Source of the DNA: Paenirhizobium daejeonense
GTDB lineage: Bacteria > Pseudomonadota > Alphaproteobacteria > Rhizobiales > Rhizobiaceae
Length of the DNA stretch: 64,000 nucleotides
NCBI RefSeq assembly: GCF_014280875.1
Contig: NZ_JACLAL010000001.1
Span: forward strand, 186,001 to 250,000
Reading direction: 5' to 3'
The translations under genes were made by a program, and so were the position numbers. The notes beneath the pieces are model-generated. The model did no database searches. It was not told where the DNA came from and was given only the letters and a program-made list of their open reading frames with translations. Below are positions 35,328 through 43,244 of this stretch, one piece after another (position 1 is the stretch's first letter; every line of letters starts with the position of its first letter).

Positions 35328-36119
35328 TTGTCAGGCTCGGTCCCAGGCGTGGTCGTTGATACTATCGATGCCTTCCATCGCGGTCGCTTTCATCTCGTCC
35401 AGCCGAAGGGCAGGGGGCACCGCGCCGGCATGGATGCCATGCTGCTCGCCTCGCTGGTCGATGCGCCAAAGCCGATCCGTCTTGCCGATCTCGGCGCTGG
35501 TGCCGGCGCCGCAGGCCTTGCGGTTGCGGCACGGCTGGAGGGCGCACGGGTAACGCTGGTCGAGCGCTCGCCCGATATGGCGGCGTACGCCCGCAAGAGC
35601 CTTGAATTGCCTGAGAACGCGGCGTTTCGCTCGCGGGTAGGGGTCGTCGAGGCCGATGTCACGCTGACCGGCAGGGCGCGCGTTGCGGCAGGGCTTGCCG
35701 ATGACAGCTTCGAACATGTCATCATGAACCCACCCTTCAACGATGCCGGCGACCGCAAGACACCGGATGCCCTGAAGGCGGAGGCGCACGCTATGACGGA
35801 AGGACTGTTCGAGGGCTGGATCAGGACGGCGGGTGCGATCATGGTGCCCGGAGGCCAGCTGTCACTGATCGCGCGCCCGCAATCCGTGGCCGAGATCATC
35901 GCCGCCTGCGGCAAACGCTTCGGCGGGCTGGAGATCACCCCGGTCTATCCGCGAGTTGGGGAGAATGCAGTGCGTATACTCGTGACCGCGATAAAGGGAT
36001 CGCGTGCACGGCTGAACTTTCGCTCGCCGCTCCTGATGCATGACAATCCCGAAAGCCACAAGTTCTCGGCTTTCGTCGACGATCTGAATAACGGCCGCGC
36101 CGCATATCCGCGTGGCTGA
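35328..36119 (+). CDS. tRNA1(Val) adenine-N6 methyltransferase-like protein
   Basis: A 263-residue class I SAM methyltransferase. The SAM motif is LADLGAGAGAAGLAVAARL near residues 48-66. The catalytic HVIMNPPFND gives the N6-adenine or N5-glutamine NPPF motif at about residue 130. VQPKGRGHRAGMDAMLLAS in the N-terminus is typical of the YfiC/TrmN6 group, which modifies A37 of tRNA1(Val). It is cytosolic. The TTG start lies 2 bases after the DUF2007 stop, with GAGGGTGAG upstream, so translation is probably coupled. The tRNA target is inferred from the family. Confidence 0.83.
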   Translation: MSGSVPGVVVDTIDAFHRGRFHLVQPKGRGHRAGMDAMLLASLVDAPKPIRLADLGAGAGAAGLAVAARLEGARVTLVERSPDMAAYARKSLELPENAAFRSRVGVVEADVTLTGRARVAAGLADDSFEHVIMNPPFNDAGDRKTPDALKAEAHAMTEGLFEGWIRTAGAIMVPGGQLSLIARPQSVAEIIAACGKRFGGLEITPVYPRVGENAVRILVTAIKGSRARLNFRSPLLMHDNPESHKFSAFVDDLNNGRAAYPRG

Positions 36120-36139
36120 GCCAGCCCCTATAGCATCGG

Positions 36140-37486
36140 TCAGCCGGTCACGAAATCCGCCACAAGCTTGACGTTGAGTGCGGTGATGACGATGGCGATC
36201 AGCAACGCGATTGCCGACAGCCAGCGGGGCGAGACGAGCGCGCCCATCTTCGTGCTGTCCGCGGTCATCAGTACCAGCGGGAAGACGGCGAAGGGCAATT
36301 GCAGACTGAGCACGACCTGACTGAGGATCAAGAGTTCCGCCGTGCCGCTTTCTCCGTACCAGATGGCGACGAAGCCGGCGGGGATGATGGCAAGGCCGCG
36401 CGTCAGAAGCCGCCGCACCCAAGGCTTCAGCTTCATGTCGAGGAAGCCTTCCATGACGATCTGGCCGGCAAGTGTGGCGGTCAGCGTCGAGTTGAGGCCG
36501 CTGCAAAGCAGCGCGATCCCGAAAAGCGTCGGTGCGACGGAGCTGCCGAGCAGCGGTGACAGCAGCGCATGGGCGTCGCCGAGTTCGGCAACCTCCTGAT
36601 GTCCGCTGCGGTGAAAGGTTGCTGCCGCAAGGATCAGGATCGAGGCATTCACCAGGAAGGCGAAGAAGAGCGCCAGCGTCGAGTCGATGGTCGCGAACGT
36701 CAGGGCCATCCTGCGGCTCTTGTCGTTGTCCTCGATGCTTCGGGTCTGCACGATGCCGGAATGCAGGTAGAGATTGTGCGGCATCACGGTCGCGCCGATG
36801 ATGCCGATGGCGATGTAAAGCATGGCCGGGTTGGTGACGACATCCATTGTCGGAATGAAACCTGTGGCCACTTCCGACCAGTCAGGTCGGGCAAGCGCAA
36901 GCTGCACGGCGAAACTCAGGCCGATGACTGCGGTAAGCGTGATGACGAAGATTTCCACCCAGCGAAAACCGAGGCGCTGCAGCAACAGCACGATGAAGAC
37001 ATCGACGGCCGTGATGAGAACGCCGACGGCAAGCGGCAGGCCGAAGATCAGCTGAAGGCCGATGGCCGTGCCGATCACTTCGGCGATGTCAGTCGCCACG
37101 ATGGCGATTTCCGCGATCACCCAGAGCGCAATGCTGACCGGCTTCGGATAGGCATCCCGGCAGGCGCGGGCGAGGTCACGGCCGGATGCAATGGCAAGAC
37201 GCGCGGCAAGCGCCTGCAACAGAATTGCCATGCTGCTCGAAAGCAGGATGGCGACGAGCAGCGTATAGCCGAAACGCGAGCCGCCGGCGAGCGACGTCGC
37301 CCAGTTGCCCGGATCCATGTAGCCGACCGCAACGAGATAGCCGGGTCCGAGAAACGCGAGAGCCCGCCGCCAGAAGGGGCTACTGCTTTTCACCGGGATG
37401 GTGGCGTGTGTTTCCGAAAGCGACGGTGTGCCGCGTTCTCGCCGCCAGGCGGTCTGAGGCGTATCGCTGATGCCGGGTTCGGCCAT
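36140..37486 (-). CDS. mntH: Nramp-family divalent metal transporter
   Basis: A 448-residue Nramp/MntH proton-coupled importer of Mn2+ (also Fe2+ and others). The metal-binding helix 1 motif DPGN is in [15 protein letters not shown] near residue 58. The helix 6 motif is [19 protein letters not shown]. Eleven membrane segments are visible. The Met-Pro-His in helix 6 is standard. The upstream region carries a TGCGA-N5-TCGCA dyad overlapping the ribosome site, likely bound by a Fur-family manganese regulator (Mur). The stop of the convergent methyltransferase is 20 bases away. Assignment is secure. Confidence 0.95.
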   Translation of the reverse strand: MAEPGISDTPQTAWRRERGTPSLSETHATIPVKSSSPFWRRALAFLGPGYLVAVGYMDPGNWATSLAGGSRFGYTLLVAILLSSSMAILLQALAARLAIASGRDLARACRDAYPKPVSIALWVIAEIAIVATDIAEVIGTAIGLQLIFGLPLAVGVLITAVDVFIVLLLQRLGFRWVEIFVITLTAVIGLSFAVQLALARPDWSEVATGFIPTMDVVTNPAMLYIAIGIIGATVMPHNLYLHSGIVQTRSIEDNDKSRRMALTFATIDSTLALFFAFLVNASILILAAATFHRSGHQEVAELGDAHALLSPLLGSSVAPTLFGIALLCSGLNSTLTATLAGQIVMEGFLDMKLKPWVRRLLTRGLAIIPAGFVAIWYGESGTAELLILSQVVLSLQLPFAVFPLVLMTADSTKMGALVSPRWLSAIALLIAIVITALNVKLVADFVTG

Positions 37487-37504
37487 GGAATATCATTTCT
37501 TGAA

Positions 37505-37519
37505 TGCGAATAACTCGCA
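37505..37519 (-). promoter_or_regulatory. Putative Mur/Fur-family operator upstream of mntH
   Basis: TGCGA, 5 bases, TCGCA: a perfect dyad 19-33 bases before the mntH ATG. It resembles palindromes bound by the Fur-like manganese regulator Mur in Rhizobiales. Binding here would block transcription or ribosome loading when manganese is plentiful. The name is inferred. Confidence 0.5.
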
Positions 37520-37771
37520 ACAATAGCTATGCCCTGTTTGTGCAGCGCGCAAGTGCCTTTGACCGGCATGGCGCGACTTTCGATGGTCGGTTTCGACGCA
37601 TCCGCTTTGAAGTGCCTTCAATGCAGCAGCAGACGCCGGTTCTCGCGCCCTGCGCCGATTTGACGGCCACTCTTTTCGCCGGTAAGCGACGCTATCGGCA
37701 GGCATTGCGCCTGACACCAATCTTCCTACATGTGTTGTCTGAACACGTAACAAGTCAGTGAGTGAGTTTTG

Positions 37772-38638
37772 ATGGCCGGATGGTTGAAGCGCCTTTTGCC
37801 GAAGAGATTTAGGAACGATAGCGTCGTCATTCCTGTTGTGCGCCTGCATGGCGCGATCATGAGCGGGGGCGGCAAGTTCAAGCAGAACCTCAATCTCGCC
37901 GGCGTTGCCCCCATGCTGGAAAAGGCCTTTGCGAAGAAGGACAGCCCGGCAGTGGTACTGTCGATCAATTCTCCCGGCGGCTCACCGGTGCAGTCGCGCA
38001 TGATCTTCGAGCGCATCCGCGCGCTGGCGGAGGAAAAGCACAAGCGCGTGCTGGTCTTCGTTGAGGATGTCGCGGCTTCCGGCGGTTACATGATCGCGCT
38101 CGCCGGCGACGAGATCATCGCGGACCAGACCTCCATCGTCGGTTCGATCGGTGTCGTTTCCGGCGGTTTCGGTTTTCCCGAACTCCTGAAGAAGATCGGT
38201 GTCGAAAGGCGCGTCTATACCGCCGGCGAGAACAAGGTGATCCTCGATCCCTTCAAGCCGGAAAAGGAAAGCGACATCGAATATCTGAAGACGCTGCAGC
38301 TCGAGATCCATCAGGTCTTCATCGACATGGTGGTGAGCCGTCGCGGCAGCGTATTGTCCGATGATCCCTCGCTTTTCTCCGGCCTCTTCTGGACCGGCCG
38401 TCGCGGGCTGGAACTCGGCCTCGTCGACAGCCTCGGCGATATGCGCAGTGAGATCAAGAAGCGCTACGGCAAGGATGCGAAGCTCGAACTTGTCTCCGGT
38501 GCCCGGGATTTCTTCGGCCGTCGCGTGCCGGGGGTCTCGGTTTCGTCCGATGGCATGGGCGAGATCGCCGCAGTCGCCGTCTCCGGTCTTGCCGAAACGC
38601 TGGAAGAGAGAGCATTGTGGAGCCGTTACGGGCTCTGA
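37772..38638 (+). CDS. S49-family signal peptide peptidase (SppA-like)
   Basis: A 288-residue short-form S49 peptidase, which degrades cut signal peptides and membrane proteins. SPAVVLSINSPGGSPVQS and the catalytic serine block VEDVAASGGYMIALAGDEI (Ser of ASGGYM) are clear. The Lys partner is expected in the following domain, and GSIGVVSGGFGFPELL is typical. A strong N-terminal membrane helix is not obvious, so membrane association may be peripheral. The ATG at 37772 was preferred over an adjacent TTG at 37769. The small membrane protein gene starts 16 bases downstream, probably cotranscribed. Confidence 0.9.
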   Translation: MAGWLKRLLPKRFRNDSVVIPVVRLHGAIMSGGGKFKQNLNLAGVAPMLEKAFAKKDSPAVVLSINSPGGSPVQSRMIFERIRALAEEKHKRVLVFVEDVAASGGYMIALAGDEIIADQTSIVGSIGVVSGGFGFPELLKKIGVERRVYTAGENKVILDPFKPEKESDIEYLKTLQLEIHQVFIDMVVSRRGSVLSDDPSLFSGLFWTGRRGLELGLVDSLGDMRSEIKKRYGKDAKLELVSGARDFFGRRVPGVSVSSDGMGEIAAVAVSGLAETLEERALWSRYGL

Positions 38639-38653
38639 CATCGCGGGAGGAAC

Positions 38654-38845
38654 ATGTCGCGGATCATATTTTTCATCGTTCTCATCGGTGGGGTCTACTG
38701 GTTCTACCGCCGTTTCGTGAACGACGCCCAGAAGCTTTCGGCCAAGGCGAAGCGCGTCCACAAGGAACGCCGCAACTCTGCCCACGGCACGCTGGTCAAG
38801 GATGAAAAGACCGGCGAATACCGCGTGCGGCACGAGGACGAATAG
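38654..38845 (+). CDS. Small single-pass membrane protein, function unknown
   Basis: A 63-residue protein with one membrane helix at residues 4-20 (IIFFIVLIGGVYWFYRR). A very basic, then acidic, cytosolic tail follows (KLSAKAKRVHKERRNS ... RVRHEDE). GGGAGGAAC lies about 5 bases upstream of the ATG, a strong site. It is 16 bases after the S49 peptidase, so it may act with it. I do not recognise a named family. Confidence 0.72.
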   Translation: MSRIIFFIVLIGGVYWFYRRFVNDAQKLSAKAKRVHKERRNSAHGTLVKDEKTGEYRVRHEDE

Positions 38846-38871
38846 CCTTTCGGCTTGTTCGTGAAATAGTC

Positions 38872-38899
38872 ATGATATACATTGTGAAATGTATATCAT
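38872..38899. promoter_or_regulatory. Operator of the toxin-antitoxin operon
   Basis: ATGATATACA (38872-38881), 8 bases, TGTATATCAT (38890-38899): a perfect 10-bp dyad ending just before the GGAGG of the antitoxin gene. This is the classic place for autorepression by the antitoxin-toxin complex. It is one of the most A/T-rich spots in the area. Confidence 0.75.
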
Positions 38900-38909
38900 G
38901 GAGGGTTCT

Positions 38910-39146
38910 ATGCAGGTCTCCCGATGGGGTAATAGTCTTGCCATTCGCATTCCTGTGGCCGTTGCCGAAGCGCTTGAGCTGAAGGAAGGCGACGAGGTCA
39001 ATGTCCGCGTGAGTGGCTCCCGCACTTTCGAGATCGGACGGGAGGATAGCCGGGAACAGGCTCTGACGCGTATTCGCAACGCGAGGATCAGTCTGCCGGC
39101 GGGCTGGACGTTTGATCGCGACGAAGCGAACGAACGCCGCGGATGA
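38910..39146 (+). CDS. AbrB/MazE-type antitoxin
   Basis: A 78-residue antitoxin with the swapped-hairpin DNA-binding fold: MQVSRWGNSLAIRIPVAVAEALELKEGDEVNVRV. The acidic, less ordered tail (residues 50-78) should wrap the toxin. The ATG at 38910 follows GGAGG at 38900-38904; an in-frame ATG 21 bases earlier lies inside the operator and is unlikely. Its stop overlaps the toxin start (ATGA), typical of coupled toxin-antitoxin genes. A perfect inverted repeat upstream is the probable autorepression site. It is a VapB-type partner by context. Confidence 0.9.
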   Translation: MQVSRWGNSLAIRIPVAVAEALELKEGDEVNVRVSGSRTFEIGREDSREQALTRIRNARISLPAGWTFDRDEANERRG

Positions 39147-39541
39147 ATCCCCCTCTCCTTGACACCAATATCCTGATCTATGCTTTCAGCGATGATCAGA
39201 AGGCCGGACGTGCGCAGGAGTGCCTTGCGCAACCCTTCGTGCTTTCGACTCAGGCGCTGAATGAATTCGCCAATGTCGCACTTCGCAAACTAGGCATGAC
39301 GGCTCCCGAAGTGCGCATTGCCATCGCGGACATCTGCTTATTGGCCGAGGACATATTCCCGCTGGATCGCCGCACCCATGAAATGGCGCTCGACATTGCC
39401 GAGCGATACCGCCTGTCCTTTTACGACAGCCTCATGTTGTCTGCTGCTTGTCTGGCTGGCTGTCCCTCTTGCCTTTCGGAAGACATGCAGCACGGCCTGC
39501 TGATCGAGGGCGGAACGACGGTCGCTAATCCGTTTATCTAA
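39143..39541 (+). CDS. PIN-domain toxin, VapC-type
   Basis: A 132-residue PIN-domain ribonuclease. The acidic catalytic set is visible: Asp in [11 protein letters not shown] (residue 7), Glu in [14 protein letters not shown], and Asp in [13 protein letters not shown], with a further Asp in LSEDMQHG. VapC toxins cleave tRNA or rRNA in the cytosol when the antitoxin decays. It starts inside the antitoxin stop codon (ATGA). All key residues are intact, so the toxin should be active. The target RNA is unknown. The pair sits between a peptidase gene and glyQ and may be a mobile insertion. Confidence 0.9.
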   Translation: MNPPLLDTNILIYAFSDDQKAGRAQECLAQPFVLSTQALNEFANVALRKLGMTAPEVRIAIADICLLAEDIFPLDRRTHEMALDIAERYRLSFYDSLMLSAACLAGCPSCLSEDMQHGLLIEGGTTVANPFI

Positions 39542-39641
39542 ATGGTGGCAGGCTGCACTGCCCAAGCATCACTTGACCCCTTCGCCCTGTCGTGGCACCA
39601 GACGGGCCATCTTTGCAAGACAAGCTCCGGACGAAAATCCC

Positions 39642-40601
39642 ATGACCGAGACCACCATCGCCCCCCATATGGACCCCAAGCGCTCGTTTCAGGCCCTGAT
39701 CCTGACCTTGCACAATTACTGGGCCGACAAGGGTTGCGCGGTTCTCCAGCCTTACGACATGGAAGTCGGCGCCGGTACCTTCCATCCCGCGACGACGTTA
39801 CGTGCTCTCGGCCCCAGGCCGTGGAAAGCGGCTTACGTCCAGCCCTCGCGCCGTCCTTCCGACGGCCGCTACGGCGAAAACCCCAACCGTCTGCAGCACT
39901 ATTACCAGTATCAGGTCATCCTGAAGCCGAACCCGTCGAACTTGCAGGAGCTTTATCTCGGCTCGCTCGCGGCCATCGGCCTCGATCCGCTGCTGCATGA
40001 TATCCGCTTCGTCGAGGACGACTGGGAGAGCCCGACGCTCGGTGCCTGGGGCCTCGGCTGGGAATGCTGGTGCGATGGCATGGAAGTCAGCCAGTTCACC
40101 TATTTCCAGCAGGTCTGCGGCATCGAATGCTCGCCGGTCGCTGGCGAACTGACCTATGGACTGGAACGCCTCGCCATGTATGTGCAGGGCGTCGACAACG
40201 TCTACGACCTCAACTTCAACGGCCGCGAAGGCGACGAGAAGATTTCTTATGGCGATGTCTTCCTCCAGGCCGAGCAGGAATATTCCCGCCATAACTTCGA
40301 ATATGCCAACACCGAAATGCTGCATCGGCACTTCATCGACGCCGAGAAGGAATGCCAAGCCCTGCTCGCCGCCGGCGCTCCGGCCGACAGCGATAACCAG
40401 CGCCTGCACAAATGCGTCTTCCCGGCCTATGACCAGTGCATCAAGGCATCCCACGTCTTCAACCTCTTGGATGCCCGCGGCGTGATCTCAGTCACTGAAC
40501 GCCAGAGCTATATCCTGCGCGTCCGCACGCTTGCCAAGGCCTGCGGCGAAGCCTTCCTGCTCACCGACGCCGGCGGTGCAAACTTCGGCAAGGCCGCCTG
40601 A
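39642..40601 (+). CDS. glyQ: Glycyl-tRNA synthetase alpha subunit
   Basis: A 319-residue class II synthetase alpha chain; the alpha2beta2 enzyme charges tRNA-Gly. [44 protein letters not shown] is the standard N-terminus, and [32 protein letters not shown] carries class II motif 2. [21 protein letters not shown] is motif 3. The ATG at 39642 was chosen; 23 earlier in-frame residues are not conserved. A terminator-like hairpin follows. The beta subunit gene glyS is 4.8 kb downstream, past three membrane-associated genes. Confidence 0.96.
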   Translation: MTETTIAPHMDPKRSFQALILTLHNYWADKGCAVLQPYDMEVGAGTFHPATTLRALGPRPWKAAYVQPSRRPSDGRYGENPNRLQHYYQYQVILKPNPSNLQELYLGSLAAIGLDPLLHDIRFVEDDWESPTLGAWGLGWECWCDGMEVSQFTYFQQVCGIECSPVAGELTYGLERLAMYVQGVDNVYDLNFNGREGDEKISYGDVFLQAEQEYSRHNFEYANTEMLHRHFIDAEKECQALLAAGAPADSDNQRLHKCVFPAYDQCIKASHVFNLLDARGVISVTERQSYILRVRTLAKACGEAFLLTDAGGANFGKAA

Positions 40602-40662
40602 AAAGGGGGGCGCGGGCGAAATCTCGCCTGCATGCCGGGATCTACACTTCTTTCAAGTTGCA

Positions 40663-40702
40663 ACGGCCGGGAAGACATTGTCTTCTCGGCCGTCATACTT
40701 TT
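40663..40702 (+). terminator. Terminator of glyQ
   Basis: ACGGCCGGGAAGA (40663-40675) pairs with TCTTCTCGGCCGT (40681-40693) with one G-T wobble, and a loosely T-rich tail follows. It lies 62 bases after the glyQ stop and argues that the next gene starts beyond it. Confidence 0.75.
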
Positions 40703-40724
40703 AAGCATAGATTCGGTATCTTAT

Positions 40725-42545
40725 TTGAAACGCGCCCCTTTTCCCGAGCCTTCCCCGTTCGTTACTCTGCCGGGTAAGTGGAGACGTCTTTTCGCATGGC
40801 TTCTCCTCATCGCCTTGCTGCCGCTTCTGACCGCCTGCAATGATTTCGACGAGGAGTTCTCAGTGCGCTCCGCCGAGAGCACCGTTACCGTGTCCCGTGA
40901 CGGTTTCGCGCGCGTATCGGAGACATTTCTGGTTCGGGCGCTGGTTCCGCTGAACTATGGCGGTGTCTATGTCGACATACCCCAGCGTTTTCAGAACGCG
41001 CGGGGATCGGCCCACTGGAGGGATTTCGTATTCCTGGCCGCTCGACGCGAGGGGCGTGAAGAACACTATTCCATCGAAAACGGAGTCCGGGGCCGCTCGA
41101 TCTACATCGGCGAGAGACATTGCAAGCATTGCAGTCCGGACCTGCCGGTCGGCATGAACGCGATCGGCATCGATTATCGGCTCGGCCGGCTGGTGCGCGA
41201 GGAGGCGGGGCGTCAGATCCTTGCTCTGCCCGCTTATCTGGGAAGCATCCACGACCTTCGCGCGGAGAAAAGGGTCAAGTTGACCGTGCCGGCGGGCGGA
41301 AAGCTCGTTTCGAGCGGCAGTGCTGAGCGAGGCTACAAAATTGAAAGCGGAGGTGGAAACGAATTCCTTGTGTCCTTTGATGCGGGAGACGCCGATCGCG
41401 TCTCGCCCGACATTGAAATCGAATATCCTTTGGGCACGTTCCGCACGGCTGGCGATCTCGACCCAATTCGCTGGTGGCTGAGCGATTATTCAAATGCGGT
41501 GCTGGCTGCACTTGGATCCATGATTGCGGCTTCCTTCATTTGGTTGAGATTGAAGCAACTGAAACGCAATGAAGCGTCAAATCTGGCGTCGATCGATCAC
41601 GAACTACTCCAGCGCACGTCCCCGGCGCTTGCGGCCTATCTCTTTCGGAAAGGTTTGGCTGATTGGCGCGCAACTGGCTTTTTCGGATCCATCTGCCGTC
41701 TGGCCATCATGGGAGAGTTTCGTCTTTCGTCTGCTGATGCGTCCGGCGAGGCAGAGCGACGCAATGTAACGGACCGGGTGGGCGGTCTAAGCTCGCCTTT
41801 TTCCAGAGAGGCGTGGCCGCTATCGCTCCGGGTTGCACGCGGGCAGTTGACCTGGCTACCGCTGAGTGACGCCAGACTGAGCATTGTCGAAGCTTTGAAA
41901 GGTGGAAAATCCGAATACAAGGCGGCTGCTCTGAAAGAATATACTGAATTTCAGACGCAAGGGAGATCGGCGGAATGGGTGCTTTTGTTCACGCTTCTCT
42001 CCATTTGTGCGCTGACCGCTTATCTCTCCGGGTTACAATATTTCATGGGTGCCATGTTGGTGGTTGCGACAATCGCAATGGTATACATTCAAATGGCGAG
42101 GCGTCCGGAACTAGCTGGACGATTAGCGACAGACGATATGGGAGCATTGAAAGCCGCAATTCTTAAGCTGATTGGGCTTCCGGCGGTGTTCTTCCTGCTA
42201 CTGATCTATGTCGTTCGTCATCCGCCTTACCCGGAACAGATGTCGGCAACAATTGCCATCGGATTATTGGTCGCGTTGCTGGTCATTGCTTTGTCACTTC
42301 CAAAGCCGCTTACCGGACAAATTCGCGACATGCGCGACAACGTCTTCCTCTTGCGTCGTTACATGCTGGGTGAAATCCCGGGCCCCGCGATGTCGGTGGA
42401 AACCTACGAACGCTATCTACCGTTTGCCATCGCGCTCGATGCCGAGACCACATGGACCAGCAAGTTCGACAAATGGCGAAGCGATGCCGGTATCACAACC
42501 TACGAGCCAGACTGGTTGATCAGGCCTGCGGTGCAGGAAGCATAG
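40725..42545 (+). CDS. DUF2207-type predicted membrane lipoprotein
   Basis: About 606 residues, related in layout to the DUF2207 protein at 43245. A hydrophobic leader ends in the lipobox LLTAC, so a lipid-modified Cys is likely. An extracytoplasmic beta domain follows (SAESTVTVSRDGFARVSETFLVRA, VYVDIPQRF), then a membrane helix near IRWWLSDYSNAVLAALGSMIAASFIWL, a cytosolic stretch, two to four further helices, and the ending FDKWRSDAG. The start is uncertain: the open frame begins at 40632 but overlaps the glyQ terminator, so TTG 40725 was chosen. Base composition drops in A/T-rich fashion between about 41500 and 42350. Function unknown. Confidence 0.75.
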   Translation: MKRAPFPEPSPFVTLPGKWRRLFAWLLLIALLPLLTACNDFDEEFSVRSAESTVTVSRDGFARVSETFLVRALVPLNYGGVYVDIPQRFQNARGSAHWRDFVFLAARREGREEHYSIENGVRGRSIYIGERHCKHCSPDLPVGMNAIGIDYRLGRLVREEAGRQILALPAYLGSIHDLRAEKRVKLTVPAGGKLVSSGSAERGYKIESGGGNEFLVSFDAGDADRVSPDIEIEYPLGTFRTAGDLDPIRWWLSDYSNAVLAALGSMIAASFIWLRLKQLKRNEASNLASIDHELLQRTSPALAAYLFRKGLADWRATGFFGSICRLAIMGEFRLSSADASGEAERRNVTDRVGGLSSPFSREAWPLSLRVARGQLTWLPLSDARLSIVEALKGGKSEYKAAALKEYTEFQTQGRSAEWVLLFTLLSICALTAYLSGLQYFMGAMLVVATIAMVYIQMARRPELAGRLATDDMGALKAAILKLIGLPAVFFLLLIYVVRHPPYPEQMSATIAIGLLVALLVIALSLPKPLTGQIRDMRDNVFLLRRYMLGEIPGPAMSVETYERYLPFAIALDAETTWTSKFDKWRSDAGITTYEPDWLIRPAVQEA

Positions 42546-42674
42546 GCTTTCTCAGCGCACGCCCGGATGCCGTTGATACCTTCGTCCCCATTCTTGGCGC
42601 GACCGTTCGATGCATCATGACTTTGACGGTGCAACCGGTTAACCTGCGCCCGTCAAAGCTGGGAGCCCCATTTC

Positions 42675-43226
42675 ATGTTTACGATCCTCGTTATTCTTGC
42701 CGCCGTCGCCCTTTACGTTGTCTATGTCTATAACGGCCTCGTCAAATCCCGGCAGATGACCGAGGAGGCATGGTCGGGCATCGACGTGCAGCTGAAGCGG
42801 CGCGCGGATCTCATTCCCAACCTGATCGAAACGGTCAAGGGCTATGCCGCCCATGAAAAGGGTACGCTCGAAGAGGTGGTCGAACTGCGCAACAAGGCGC
42901 AGGCGGTGCCCTCGGGCGATGTCGCCGGTCGTGCCCAGGCGGAAGGCCTGCTCGGTCAGGCGCTTGGCAGGGTGATCGCGCTTGCCGAAGCCTATCCCGA
43001 TCTCAAGGCCAACCAGAACTTCCTCGAACTGCAGAAGTCGCTGGAGACCATCGAGGGCGAGATACAGATGTCGCGCCGCTATTATAACGGCGCCGCCCGC
43101 GATCTGAACGTCAAGGTCGACAGTTTCCCGTCCAACCTCGTCGCCCGCAATTTCGGTTTCGGCAAGGCCGGCTATTTCGAGATTGCCAACGAGGCCGACC
43201 GGGCCGTGCCGAGCGTGAAGTTCTGA
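42675..43226 (+). CDS. lemA: LemA family protein
   Basis: A 183-residue LemA protein with one N-terminal membrane helix (ILVILAAVALYVVYVYNGLV, residues 4-23) and a four-helix bundle exposed outside the membrane side. SRQMTEEAWSGIDVQLKRRADLIPNLIETVKGYAAHEKGTLEEV is diagnostic, as is IALAEAYPDLKANQNFLELQ. LemA function is unsettled; membrane stress or assembly roles have been proposed for the family. It stands between two DUF2207 genes, with which LemA is commonly paired, and 18 bases before the second. The three probably act together. Confidence 0.92.
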   Translation: MFTILVILAAVALYVVYVYNGLVKSRQMTEEAWSGIDVQLKRRADLIPNLIETVKGYAAHEKGTLEEVVELRNKAQAVPSGDVAGRAQAEGLLGQALGRVIALAEAYPDLKANQNFLELQKSLETIEGEIQMSRRYYNGAARDLNVKVDSFPSNLVARNFGFGKAGYFEIANEADRAVPSVKF

Positions 43227-43244
43227 TCGGCTCCGGAGCCCCGC

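Noticed and set aside
37493..37849. A 118-codon minus-strand frame between mntH and the S49 peptidase
   Set aside because: It overlaps the start of the peptidase gene and the mntH promoter, and has no family resemblance.
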